Source of the DNA: an uncultured Eubacteriales bacterium
GTDB lineage: Bacteria > Bacillota > Clostridia > Oscillospirales > Acutalibacteraceae
Assembly: GCA_900540235.1 (NCBI GenBank)
Contig: UQEY01000009.1
Location: 1-49,243, forward strand
Length of the DNA: 49,243 bases
Reading direction: 5' to 3'
Both the position numbers and the translations under genes were made by a program. Below, piece by piece: positions 27,901-34,140 of this stretch. The notes under the pieces were generated by a model that was not told the origin of the DNA, ran no database searches, and was given only the letters and a program-made list of their open reading frames with translations. Numbering within the stretch: position 1 is the stretch's first letter; each line of letters starts with the position of its first letter.

Positions 27901-28592
27901 CAGTTGTTACTATCAACGGCGAACCTTACACAGCTCCTGTATCAGTTGAAACTGGTTCAACAATTTCTGTTAATGTTACAGCTGAGAGCGGTTACACTGT
28001 TCTTCCTGAACTTACAGTTAACGGTGACAAGAAGGTATTTGAAGACCTTACTTCATTCCCTTATGACATCTATGTTGACGGTGATGTAACTATCGCTCCT
28101 TCTGTTGAATCTAGTGCTCCGTCTACATTTAATGTAACTGCTCCTATCGTTGTTGCAACATCTTCAAAGGGTGCTACAGCTAACAGTGGTGTAACAGGCA
28201 CATACAATGTAACAGTTTACGATTCTTCTAATGCTGAAGTTCTTAATAAGTCATTTGACTTAACAGCTGATGCTAATGAAATCAGTCTTGACCTTGCTCC
28301 TGGCACATACACAGCTACTATTACTTCTGAATTTGCATTAGAGCGCACAGTAACAATCGTTGTCGGTGCTTCTAATGTAACAGGCGTAGCAGTTCCTATG
28401 ATTGTATGCGACTACAACAAGGACGGTCAAATTACAGGTGCCGATGCTGTAGTTGTTTACAGTAATGCTTCCGGTGCTCAAAATGCTTATTGTGACCTTA
28501 ACGGTGACGGTCAAGTAACAGGTGCCGATGCTGTAACAGTATATTCTATTGCATCAACTGCTCCTGCACTTCCTGATATTACTATTCAGTAA
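21963..28592 (+). CDS. Very large secreted protein with C-terminal X-module and type I dockerin (2,209 residues)
   Basis: GGAGGT precedes the ATG, and residues 1-36 are a classic signal peptide (KKFSHKLLALLMAVLMAASC). Residues ~37-1000 are helical and unlike any enzyme I recognise; FNDALVAVVKDLFPE resembles module A of the divergent giant protein. Near residue 1000 an Ig-like segment begins (QPYTTKFNITNNSVG). A FIVAR-like helical segment is seen near 1450 (ELSKVMANYKSTDFVDQSVY). A short beta repeat follows near 1970-2045, then an Ig-like X-module (~2053-2145) and a dockerin (~2148-2200). The dockerin has two calcium loops, DYNKDGQITGAD and DLNGDGQVTGAD. The dockerin predicts docking to a cohesin on another protein. 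It ends before a strong terminator. No catalytic residues are evident, so a structural role is likely. Confidence 0.88.
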   Translation: MKTKAKKFSHKLLALLMAVLMAASCFTGAISAYGATMSSDKTYADDSIEYNDLAWAILSDEQTATALLDYADIMLAEYGPMIDKLLEKLPSSITAYMTWDSTNRLLKLNAFGIIKYNIAVRTHSVDEIFQTLESVRGVLVKFGGYIGDAKNLNFNSVATNDADGNGWHITRETASSTEILQRVIAILQTNSGDYNGKDVLGQLLRGDFTLGTLGSLANIDVYNIIGGLLGFSDSSYKSNFVYNIVQQLIFKYTNWYTDEEIANFKANPSTFKFDEQLMNKLTTELLDKISVLVTYNQEYKDKSDTSATRYLEIKKEMDAKSCDYATAAKNLGYDPNLVYSKEFLDDDGNPQNVLLFAYGAPDAKGFATSSTTQIALSNNDNLFDFGYQALSIAWNTVLKGTIGLIHVNDSYDEGHGANFDNNYYYYFDQLGKWDKTNVAANYTEAKINEWANAVYKDYKFDTAQKFLDYVKQVVSYDRTAADDSTGKWSDIDETKLFAKLRYSPLADYGFNVTTGPINLYLSETGTPNVDDFFANKYKEYPSMVAAFNDALVAVVKDLFPERDNIIGTRPEMATTGNKLTTINDSAIRTVTTTLVGNACKMVQYTADATDANILKAFYTKYGKNATLSEKNLEEAMIPMLVACIGQVNLGEGKLERLIHPSDWDGCKDAEAVAYVALKEYLSYAMPKKDYSSLVTIDKDGTINATLEGTILPMARDAVAYVIEAYVPLTDENGNPWKTETAAVNASTTLFDLLNSVVCYYGGDYAMQKTVNKGERSMGVGALLGLCKSGKSENGASLISTANTLWENVDLVANKLMPVLGTLQGKGYAKFDSKDLIWNNVVLSFLNIGDERASGFCGVSNFLWQLLTIVSAEPIQSTPVVTTVYNLVKDLANGLLGARYDGQSFTTIIPDATSATPFDDVLQVKVLAGTSTKSGSTPGAIQKALCNFAEFAGYGTSGVNTYPDSILRGICFALQAVNSFVPEALSTIGQHQLKMATASFEKNAITGASVGQPYTTKFNITNNSVGINASYVTNGEVQQLSRYYVHVTDVKRVADDGSTENIKGYPTGLIEAGKTATFDLTVKYSPESGADSMNCEIRVTYDITDKSGNVLYGNNTVSAYQLLTSASGWRDTVYNEDNKFNDAFSQTDGSDREVNGVVVHNANKIGRGELLAVTYPQDMVLGTSTARTISEYGFRVHNNGSNSVFNRNTRSLDGVFFYDEIDSFKTNNLTTAATKFNDDDTTTVKIDSGNAIAFWNKNTGDLLKVGMYDYRIETAAGSGVYGDWQRNQVNEATEGNSGAITYYKGYTEEELANIITNASAQGKAIERRTHVTYTLQEALDAKIIKGYHINENGVYDAMYLQTNGGTINYDNLFNILSLGVNGLDGFYVINKKVTINGGEDSYIYPFAYDNETPLNAGTYNVKLNLYNSSQSGYAKFDIVIGDTSSASSLDTNYNELSKVMANYKSTDFVDQSVYAEAKSALLNVLSVQAAPMTATSAIEMSDTTELTAATKQTTSPTGDRAFVPYSTSQQSVSYNVSGKTVTRAIPASVKDAAYVGGSFNEELGATIGGQAGVYYYDANATMPIYSPKPLASSDVKDGKDPAGVAVIQGADGNYYLANSAKYATVWDTTTYSNAPWQKPTDTQATDKDNNLLYNQVQYVYRDANGDKCNSTDAWSCKFPQTQYTCIANTGAVDESGNKIDYRGAITKANDKIAYVLSKVYANLINASSTLYNDISERRNDLEEVNFDILSYNKMVQYAKIAESKYTVSVEYTDPTTEKRVERNGMSYKDAAALMKSLKNNGTAFTYTTDSDVSSVQAKEAVRLFNIFASVVQERGYQGDKLEAEIKCASGNTYKTLKATPAVYNEDGSVKSEAVITKGVGAVEPRFGAWDGNTLSNTGATKFTKASWDAYVRALAEAVKLAQYGNGDYKYKNANNFNINDRANYDAQITQVYSVDCALQRAELALTEYQSYTVTVTPVKGAVVTINGEPYTAPVSVETGSTISVNVTAESGYTVLPELTVNGDKKVFEDLTSFPYDIYVDGDVTIAPSVESSAPSTFNVTAPIVVATSSKGATANSGVTGTYNVTVYDSSNAEVLNKSFDLTADANEISLDLAPGTYTATITSEFALERTVTIVVGASNVTGVAVPMIVCDYNKDGQITGADAVVVYSNASGAQNAYCDLNGDGQVTGADAVTVYSIASTAPALPDITIQ

Positions 28593-28614
28593 TAACAGCT
28601 AAACTAACTTCATA

Positions 28615-28646
28615 TGCTTCTTAGGGGCGAAAGCTCCTAAGAAGCA
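28615..28646 (+). terminator. Strong hairpin terminator after the 2,209-residue gene
   Basis: A 14-bp stem, TGCTTCTTAGGGGC with GCTCCTAAGAAGCA, closes a GAAA tetraloop with one G-U pair. The T run is delayed (TTTTTT near 28660), so some readthrough is possible. Confidence 0.7.
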
Positions 28647-28940
28647 TTGAAATTTATAATTTTTTGTGCTATTATTAGCATATGGGGCATATATTTTTAT
28701 ATGCCCGAGTTTTGATATAATCGGCTTTTGCCGTTTATATACAATGCCCTTATGGGGCGAAAGGGAGGCTAAAGGCAGTCTCGTTTTTGTATTGATTTTC
28801 AGTCACTTGTGCTTTTGCCTTTTTGCGGCGTTTGCTTGTTCCCGCTTTTGCGTGGCTTCAACCGAAAGGCGCTTGGCAACTTCACGGCGTTTCTGCTTCT
28901 CCCTTTGATTTTCTATCTTACTTACAAGGAGGTAACACCA
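28647..28940. other. Intergenic region before the cohesin-like/dockerin gene
   Basis: Holds a 9-bp hairpin GGGCATATA-TTTT-TATATGCCC (about 28685-28706), a TATAAT at 28716-28721 without a convincing -35, a short CGGC-TTTT-GCCG hairpin, and a stretch that reads on the minus strand as a charged peptide ending at 28803 (see that entry). Plus-strand open frames here lack a ribosome binding site and look non-coding. Confidence 0.5.
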
Positions 28941-28943
28941 ATG
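28803..28943 (-). pseudogene. Possible remnant of a charged coding sequence
   Basis: The minus strand is open for about 46 codons without an ATG and ends at a TGA (28803-28805). Its translation is Lys/Arg/Glu/Gln-rich (KIENQREKQKRREVAKRL, later EATQKREQANAAKRQKHK) and reads like the tail of a real basic protein. The opposite frame is a typical hydrophobic mirror. No start, ribosome binding site or upstream continuation exists, so it is either a decayed gene end or chance. Confidence 0.25.
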
Positions 28944-30038
28944 TCAAATGCAATTAATATTAAGCGTGTAGGTGTTATTTTCGGTACACTTGCATTGCTT
29001 GCAATTTTTGCAGTATTAGTGTGCCTTCCTCGTACTTCATATGCTGCACCTCTCGGCTCTGAAAAGCCGAACATTTACTGCACATATGTTGATTCAAAAG
29101 GTGAAAAATGCGATGGTGACAAGCTGGCTGCAGGTACTTATGATGTTAACTTCTATTTAGAAGGAGTTTCCGAGTTATCGGTAATGCAGCTTACAGCAAC
29201 ATATTCTTCTGATGTAACGGTTAACGGCGATGCCAAAGCCTTACTTTCAGAAAATGTTACCGGCGTTTCATCAATGGGAACTGTTACCGACAATTCAAAT
29301 TTGGTTTTCGGTTTTGCTTCTGATTCCGACACTTGTTCACCTATCGACAGCGAAGCTACTTTGCTTGCAACATTTTCTGTTACATTTGCAAATGATTGCG
29401 ACGCCGCCGATGTTATCACGGTTTCAACCAATCCGAACAAAACCTTCCTTTTAACCAATTATGAGGACGGACTTGATAACGAGTACGCTCTCGTTACTGA
29501 ATTTGAGGGTTATAACGGTTCTTTATATCTTATGACTTGTGATGTTTCACCGTCGACAGGTCATAGCGTAACAGGTTCGCTTGTCATTATGACAAACGGT
29601 AGCGGCGAAACTGCCAACACACCTGTTTACGGCGAATATACAGTCAATGTATATTCTGACGAGGCACGCAGTGACCTTGTCGGCACAGTTACATCATCTC
29701 TTAAAGACGATGTAAACTCTTTCTCAATCGACTCGTTAAAGGACGGAACCTATTACCTGTCAATTTCATCCACTTATGCAATTACCCGTGCTGATATCAC
29801 GCTCACGGTAAACGGTGCTGATATCGCAAATGCAGTAATTCCAATGATGGCATGTGATTTTAATGGTGACGGTCAAATTACCGGTGCAGATGCTGTTTCA
29901 GTTTATTCCGGTGCTACAGCCGGTTCAAACAGAACATATGACACTAACGGCGATGGTCAAATTACTGGTGCAGATGCTGTTATTGTTTATGCTTGTGCAG
30001 CCGGAGCGAATTACTATAACGGTCTTGAGATTAAATAA
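28941..30038 (+). CDS. Cohesin-like / X-module / dockerin protein
   Basis: AAGGAGG lies 9 bases before ATG 28941, giving 365 residues; frames opening upstream have no ribosome binding site. Residues 1-35 are a signal peptide (GVIFGTLALLAIFAVLVCL, cleavage near SYA). Residues ~40-185 look like a cohesin-type beta sandwich: AAGTYDVNFYLEGVSELSVM, then LTATYSSDV, then NLVFGFASD and ATLLATFSVTF. Residues ~205-300 repeat the Ig-like X-module of the upstream protein (YGEYTVNVYS, LKDGTYYLSIS). The dockerin (~302-357) has two intact loops, DFNGDGQITGAD and DTNGDGQITGAD. A protein with both partners of a cohesin-dockerin pair would act as an adaptor. The cohesin call is by pattern only; the dockerin is secure. 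Confidence 0.87.
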   Translation: MSNAINIKRVGVIFGTLALLAIFAVLVCLPRTSYAAPLGSEKPNIYCTYVDSKGEKCDGDKLAAGTYDVNFYLEGVSELSVMQLTATYSSDVTVNGDAKALLSENVTGVSSMGTVTDNSNLVFGFASDSDTCSPIDSEATLLATFSVTFANDCDAADVITVSTNPNKTFLLTNYEDGLDNEYALVTEFEGYNGSLYLMTCDVSPSTGHSVTGSLVIMTNGSGETANTPVYGEYTVNVYSDEARSDLVGTVTSSLKDDVNSFSIDSLKDGTYYLSISSTYAITRADITLTVNGADIANAVIPMMACDFNGDGQITGADAVSVYSGATAGSNRTYDTNGDGQITGADAVIVYACAAGANYYNGLEIK

Positions 30039-30071
30039 TGAAACATAAAATATAAATAAGGGGATTTCTAA

Positions 30072-33000
30072 GTGAAAAAGACATTTAGAAAAGCAATAGC
30101 TGTTCTTCTTGCAGTTCTTATGGTTGCTTTCTCTGTTCCTTTTTCTGCTTTAGCAGGTACTCCATCTGCACCTGATATGTTTGGTGCTGATGATTACACT
30201 GTTACTCACAACAGAAAATGGTGGGTTGACGACGGTGTTGATGTTTCACTCGACAAACTTCAGTCAACACCGGAGTATTACGGCTATAATAGCGGCGAAG
30301 ATTACGATGCTGATGCTGTATCTTGGTCTTTAGATTTTGGTGCTAGGGTTGAAGACTTTAGTAATACCGGATACGAAGACCACCGTAACGACTGGAAACC
30401 TGTAGTTGCTGCTACAGTATCTTCACAGGGTTCTAATGATGAAGCTAAAGCCGCAGTTTCTGGCGGTAAATTATCTGCTTATTCAAAGAAGTATTACAAC
30501 AACTACTATGCACAGAGTGCTACTAAGACTTATGAAGCAGTTAAGGCAGCCGGCAATATTCTTAACCCTGCTCAGCTTAAAGCTGGTCAGCGTATTGCTG
30601 TTACCGTTGAATTTGGTGGCGTAGACATTATGGAAAACGGCCAGTTCAAGGGTAAGTATAATAAGGAATACCTTAAGGCTGCTTATTATAAAGGTGCATT
30701 AAGAAAAGCTGATACTTGGACAGAAGCTGAAACAGGTTCAACAGCTTGTATCGGTAAAGGTTCTGCAATATATGCAGCTGCTCTTAACTTTGCAGGCGCA
30801 AATGTAAATGTTGAAAACGGTACATTCTACGGTGCTGTTACAGGTAATGCTGCAGTAGATGGCGATGCAAACACATCTAACTATATTGGTGTAAATTCTG
30901 ATGGCACAAAGCCATTCGGTAAGTATGGTATTGCTTCATTTACTTACAGCTTTGAAGTTCTTCAAGACTGTGACCTTTCTGAAGTATTCAAATTTGATAC
31001 CGATATCGCAGGTACTGAATTTGAACCATACTATAGAGATTCATTACAAGGTTATCAGAACCCTGAACTTTTCCTTATCACTCATGATGATACTAAGTCA
31101 ACATTCGCTTGTTGGACTCCAATCTACACTGATTATGAAAAAGCTTCAGCTCCTGAAACTAAGGAATACACAATCACATTCAAAAATGCTGCAGGCACTG
31201 TAGTTGATACTCAGAAAGTTAAGGAAGGCGAAACTCCTACAGCTCCTTCAACTAACACAGCTGCAACAAAGAATGTTTCAGACGGTGCAGGTCACCACTC
31301 ACATACTGAGTATTCATGGCCTGAAGTTTCAGCAGCTACTGCTGACAAAAACTACGACGAAGTTGCTACAGTTGTAAAAGTTGACTGTCCGTACACTTAT
31401 TCTGTTGTAACTCCTGCTACATATAAAGAAACAGGTCTTGGCAGATACACTTGTACAGACACTGACTGCGGTTACTCATATGATGTAACAATCGATAAGC
31501 TTGTTTGTGACCACGCTGACACTAAGGTTGTAAACGCTAAGGCTGCTACAATCGTTGCTAACGGTTACACAGGCGACACAGTATGTAACACTTGCGGCGA
31601 AACAATCGCTACAGGTCATGCAACTGATAAGCTCAACGGTACAGATTACTATGCTGCACTCAAGGCTGCTCAGGATGTTGACTCTTCTAAGTATACAGAA
31701 GCTTCTTATGCTAAGGTAACTGCTGCTCTTAAAGCTAATGCTCAGGTTACAGTTGAAGCATACACAGATCAGGCTGATGTTGACGCTGCTACTGCTGCTC
31801 TCAAAGCTGCTGTTTCAGGTCTTGAAGCACTTCCAACAACTGATACTTACACATACACATTTATCAACAAAACTACTCAGGATGTAATTGTTGATAAGGG
31901 TGCAACTCCTACCGCTCCTACTAATACACCTGCTAAGGCTCCTGTAGAAAACGGCAACGGTACTCATACAACAACATCTTACACTTGGTCAAAGACCGGC
32001 GACTTCACATTTGCTGAAGTAGCTAACGATGCTGTTGAAAAATGTACTTACAAGTCAGAAGTAGTTACTCAGCCTACATATTCTGAAATGGGTACTACTA
32101 AGTACACATGTACAGTTTGCGGCTACAGCTACACTGCAAAGGATATTGATAAGCTCGTTTGTGACCACGCAGACACTAAGGTTGTAAACGCTCAGCCTGC
32201 TACACTTGTAAAGAACGGTTACACAGGCGACACAGTATGTAACACTTGCGGCGAAACAATCGCTAAAGGTCATGCAACTGATAAGCTCAACGGTACAGCT
32301 TACTATGCTGCACTCAAGGCTGCTCAGGCTGTAAATGCTGACAACTACACAGACGAATCTGTTGCTGCTGTAACAGCTGCTGTAAAGGCTAACGCTCAGG
32401 CAACTGTTGAAGCTTACACAGACCAGGCTAAGGTTGATTCTGCTGCTGCTGCTCTTGAAGCTGCTGTTGCAGGTCTTGTAAAGGCTGTAACTGTTGAAGT
32501 TGCTGCTACTGATCTTGGTTCAACAACTCTTAACGGCGAAGCTAAGGCTACTGCTAAGGTTGCTGTTAACGGTGAAGTAACTCTTACAGCTACTCCTGTT
32601 GAAGGCGCTGAATTCGTTGGTTGGAAGGTTAACAATACTCTCGTTTCAACTGATGCTGATTACACAACAACAGTAGTTGCTAACACAACATTCGTTCCTG
32701 TATTTAAGGAAACTGCTGCTGACACATTTACAGTAGTATTTGTTGACAGCTATGGTAATGTTATTGACTCAACTCAGTATACAAAGGGTCAGACAGTAGT
32801 TGCTCCTACAGCTCCTGCTCGTCCTGGTTATACATTTGCAGGTTGGTCACTTTCTGACGATGCAATCGCTGCTCTTCAGGAAGGTGCTACAATCGTAGCT
32901 CAGTACACTAAGGACGAAGTTAAGACATACACAGTTAAGGCTGACGGTGCTACAATCACAACAGCTAAGGCTTCTGAAGTTGGTGTTCTTGACGGCGTAA

Positions 33001-33506
33001 CTTATGATACAAAGGTAACTGTTACTAAGGCTGGTACAAAGGCTTGGACAGTTAACGGTGCAACTGTTGCTTATGGCGACACTTACACATTCTTCTGCGG
33101 TTCTGACATTGAACTTACAGCTGTAGCTGACACAACCGAAACAGCTTCTACAAAGGTTGGTATGGTTGATGCAAGCTTAATCAGCGGCTCAACATACAAG
33201 GTAGCATTCCTTGCAACTCGTACAATCGCTCCTACTGACACAATCGTTAAGCAGGGCTTCGTTTACGGTGTTGATATGGCTGCTTCTGACCTTGTTCTTG
33301 AAAATGTAGGTAAGACTGCAGGTTCAGCTAACAAGACAGTTAAGGTTGCTTATGCTGACAATTCATATGAACAAACATCACTTGTTTATGGTGTTGGCGG
33401 TAACAACGCTGGCCATTCAGCAAACGCTGTTGCTTTCGTAACAGTAAAGGCTGCTGACGGTAGCATCAATACTGTTTACTCAGCTATGGGAAGTTACAAT
33501 TATTAA
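30072..33506 (+). CDS. Secreted repeat protein with cohesin-like region, FIVAR-like and InlB-type repeats (1,144 residues)
   Basis: Translation starts at a GTG (30072) behind AAGGGG, 33 bases after the previous gene, so the two are probably cotranscribed. Residues 1-30 are a signal peptide (FRKAIAVLLAVLMVAFSV). Residues ~155-335 resemble a cohesin (KAGQRIAVTVEFGGVDIMEN, then YGIASFTYSFEVLQDCDLSE). Two copies of a ~218-residue unit follow (~362-588 and ~591-804). Each has a short beta segment (ITFKNAAGTVVDTQKV-type), a Cys/His motif (CDHADTKVV, CNTCGETI) and a FIVAR-like helical hairpin (YYAALKAAQ, AATAALKAAV). Then come a GWKVNNT-type repeat (~806-880) and a Listeria-Bacteroides repeat (PTAPARPGYTFAGWS, ~885-930). 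The C-terminal ~200 residues are beta-rich and end without an anchor or dockerin. Likely a surface or adhesion component. Confidence 0.85.
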   Translation: MKKTFRKAIAVLLAVLMVAFSVPFSALAGTPSAPDMFGADDYTVTHNRKWWVDDGVDVSLDKLQSTPEYYGYNSGEDYDADAVSWSLDFGARVEDFSNTGYEDHRNDWKPVVAATVSSQGSNDEAKAAVSGGKLSAYSKKYYNNYYAQSATKTYEAVKAAGNILNPAQLKAGQRIAVTVEFGGVDIMENGQFKGKYNKEYLKAAYYKGALRKADTWTEAETGSTACIGKGSAIYAAALNFAGANVNVENGTFYGAVTGNAAVDGDANTSNYIGVNSDGTKPFGKYGIASFTYSFEVLQDCDLSEVFKFDTDIAGTEFEPYYRDSLQGYQNPELFLITHDDTKSTFACWTPIYTDYEKASAPETKEYTITFKNAAGTVVDTQKVKEGETPTAPSTNTAATKNVSDGAGHHSHTEYSWPEVSAATADKNYDEVATVVKVDCPYTYSVVTPATYKETGLGRYTCTDTDCGYSYDVTIDKLVCDHADTKVVNAKAATIVANGYTGDTVCNTCGETIATGHATDKLNGTDYYAALKAAQDVDSSKYTEASYAKVTAALKANAQVTVEAYTDQADVDAATAALKAAVSGLEALPTTDTYTYTFINKTTQDVIVDKGATPTAPTNTPAKAPVENGNGTHTTTSYTWSKTGDFTFAEVANDAVEKCTYKSEVVTQPTYSEMGTTKYTCTVCGYSYTAKDIDKLVCDHADTKVVNAQPATLVKNGYTGDTVCNTCGETIAKGHATDKLNGTAYYAALKAAQAVNADNYTDESVAAVTAAVKANAQATVEAYTDQAKVDSAAAALEAAVAGLVKAVTVEVAATDLGSTTLNGEAKATAKVAVNGEVTLTATPVEGAEFVGWKVNNTLVSTDADYTTTVVANTTFVPVFKETAADTFTVVFVDSYGNVIDSTQYTKGQTVVAPTAPARPGYTFAGWSLSDDAIAALQEGATIVAQYTKDEVKTYTVKADGATITTAKASEVGVLDGVTYDTKVTVTKAGTKAWTVNGATVAYGDTYTFFCGSDIELTAVADTTETASTKVGMVDASLISGSTYKVAFLATRTIAPTDTIVKQGFVYGVDMAASDLVLENVGKTAGSANKTVKVAYADNSYEQTSLVYGVGGNNAGHSANAVAFVTVKAADGSINTVYSAMGSYNY
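31164..32485 (+). repeat. Tandem 654-bp repeat inside the 1,144-residue gene
   Basis: The stretch starting GTGACCACGC at 31507 recurs at 32161, exactly 654 bases (218 codons) later, with long runs of identical DNA including the CNTCGETI and YYAALKAAQ coding regions. The upstream beta segments have diverged more, so the identical cores suggest recent duplication or gene conversion. Confidence 0.85.
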
Positions 33507-33521
33507 TTAGTTTTACAATTC

Positions 33522-33548
33522 ATTAAGCAAAGCATATCTTTGTTTAAT
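33522..33548 (+). terminator. Hairpin after the 1,144-residue gene
   Basis: ATTAAGCAAAG pairs with CTTTGTTTAAT around CATAT (one G-U pair). There is no T run, so it is more likely an mRNA-end or processing hairpin than an efficient terminator. Confidence 0.4.
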
Positions 33549-33585
33549 GCAAGGGTAAGCTTTGTAAAGATTAGGAGGGCGTATA

Positions 33586-33693
33586 ATGAAAGAACTTTAT
33601 ACAAAGCCAGTGTCTCAGATCGATGAGTTTAAGACTACTGATGTTGTAACAACATCCATCGGTGCTGTAGAAGGCGGCGAAGATATTATGTAA
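33586..33693 (+). CDS. Small 35-residue peptide with an acidic Gly-rich C-terminus
   Basis: A perfect AGGAGG lies 8 bases before the ATG, and a strong terminator follows the stop. The peptide begins MKELYTKPVSQIDEF, continues through TTDVVTTS and ends IGAVEGGEDIM. It resembles the short MKxxYxKPxxxxxxFxxxDVxTTS-type peptides seen in Clostridia, some of which are suspected ribosomal-peptide precursors or small regulators. No radical SAM enzyme, YcaO, lanthipeptide synthetase or dedicated transporter is in the window. It is probably the last gene of the dockerin cluster. Coding status is well supported by its translation signals; function is unknown. Confidence 0.7.
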   Translation: MKELYTKPVSQIDEFKTTDVVTTSIGAVEGGEDIM

Positions 33694-33735
33694 CCCGGTT
33701 ACATAATATTCATAATATAAATCTTTAAACAAAAG

Positions 33736-33773
33736 GGAAAAGCGCAGTGTTAACTGGCTTTTCCTTTTTTTTT
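33736..33773 (+). terminator. Intrinsic terminator of the dockerin gene cluster
   Basis: GGAAAAGC and CAGT pair with ACTG and GCTTTTCC across one bulged G, followed by nine T residues. This closes the peptide transcript. Confidence 0.9.
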
Positions 33774-33812
33774 GCGTTTTTTACTAAATAGATATTTGTT
33801 TTAAAAATTTTT

Positions 33813-33972
33813 AAGGGGAGCTGTCAACTTGTTGACTGAGGAATGATAGCCTTATCATTTTAGATTATTAAAACAATTTTGAGCGGGCGAATGATATTCG
33901 CCCCTACGGTCGTTCTCATAATTTAAACATCCTAAAATGACAAGATAATCGTAGGGGCGAACTGTGTTCGCC
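33813..33972. repeat. Composite intergenic repeats upstream of the oxidoreductase operon
   Basis: A remnant of the CTCTCC family (GGGGAGCTGTCAACTTGTTG, 33815-33842) is followed by a complete CCCCTACG-family copy (33885-33972). Its terminal hairpins are GGGCGAAT-GAT-ATTCGCCC and GGCGAAC-TGT-GTTCGCC, with a palindromic AT-rich core between them. Confidence 0.75.
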
Positions 33973-34055
33973 TGCAATATCATCATCAAATTGCCATGAA
34001 AACACAACACAAATTATAATCTTTCAAATTAATACACATTACCATTAATTGTACA

Positions 34056-34084
34056 TTGACAAAATATTCACAATCAGCTAAAAT
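34056..34084 (+). promoter_or_regulatory. Predicted promoter of the oxidoreductase-hypA operon
   Basis: A consensus TTGACA (34056-34061), 17 bases, then TAAAAT (34079-34084). Transcription would start near 34091, about 50 bases before the ATG. Confidence 0.8.
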
Positions 34085-34140
34085 CAAATTGTTAGGTAAA
34101 TATTCTTATTGGAAATATATTTTTAAGAGGGAGAATGTTG

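Noticed and set aside
28666..28908. 80-codon plus-strand frame before the small dockerin gene
   Set aside because: Begins in a hairpin-rich AT region with no ribosome binding site, and its hydrophobic product mirrors a charged frame on the other strand.
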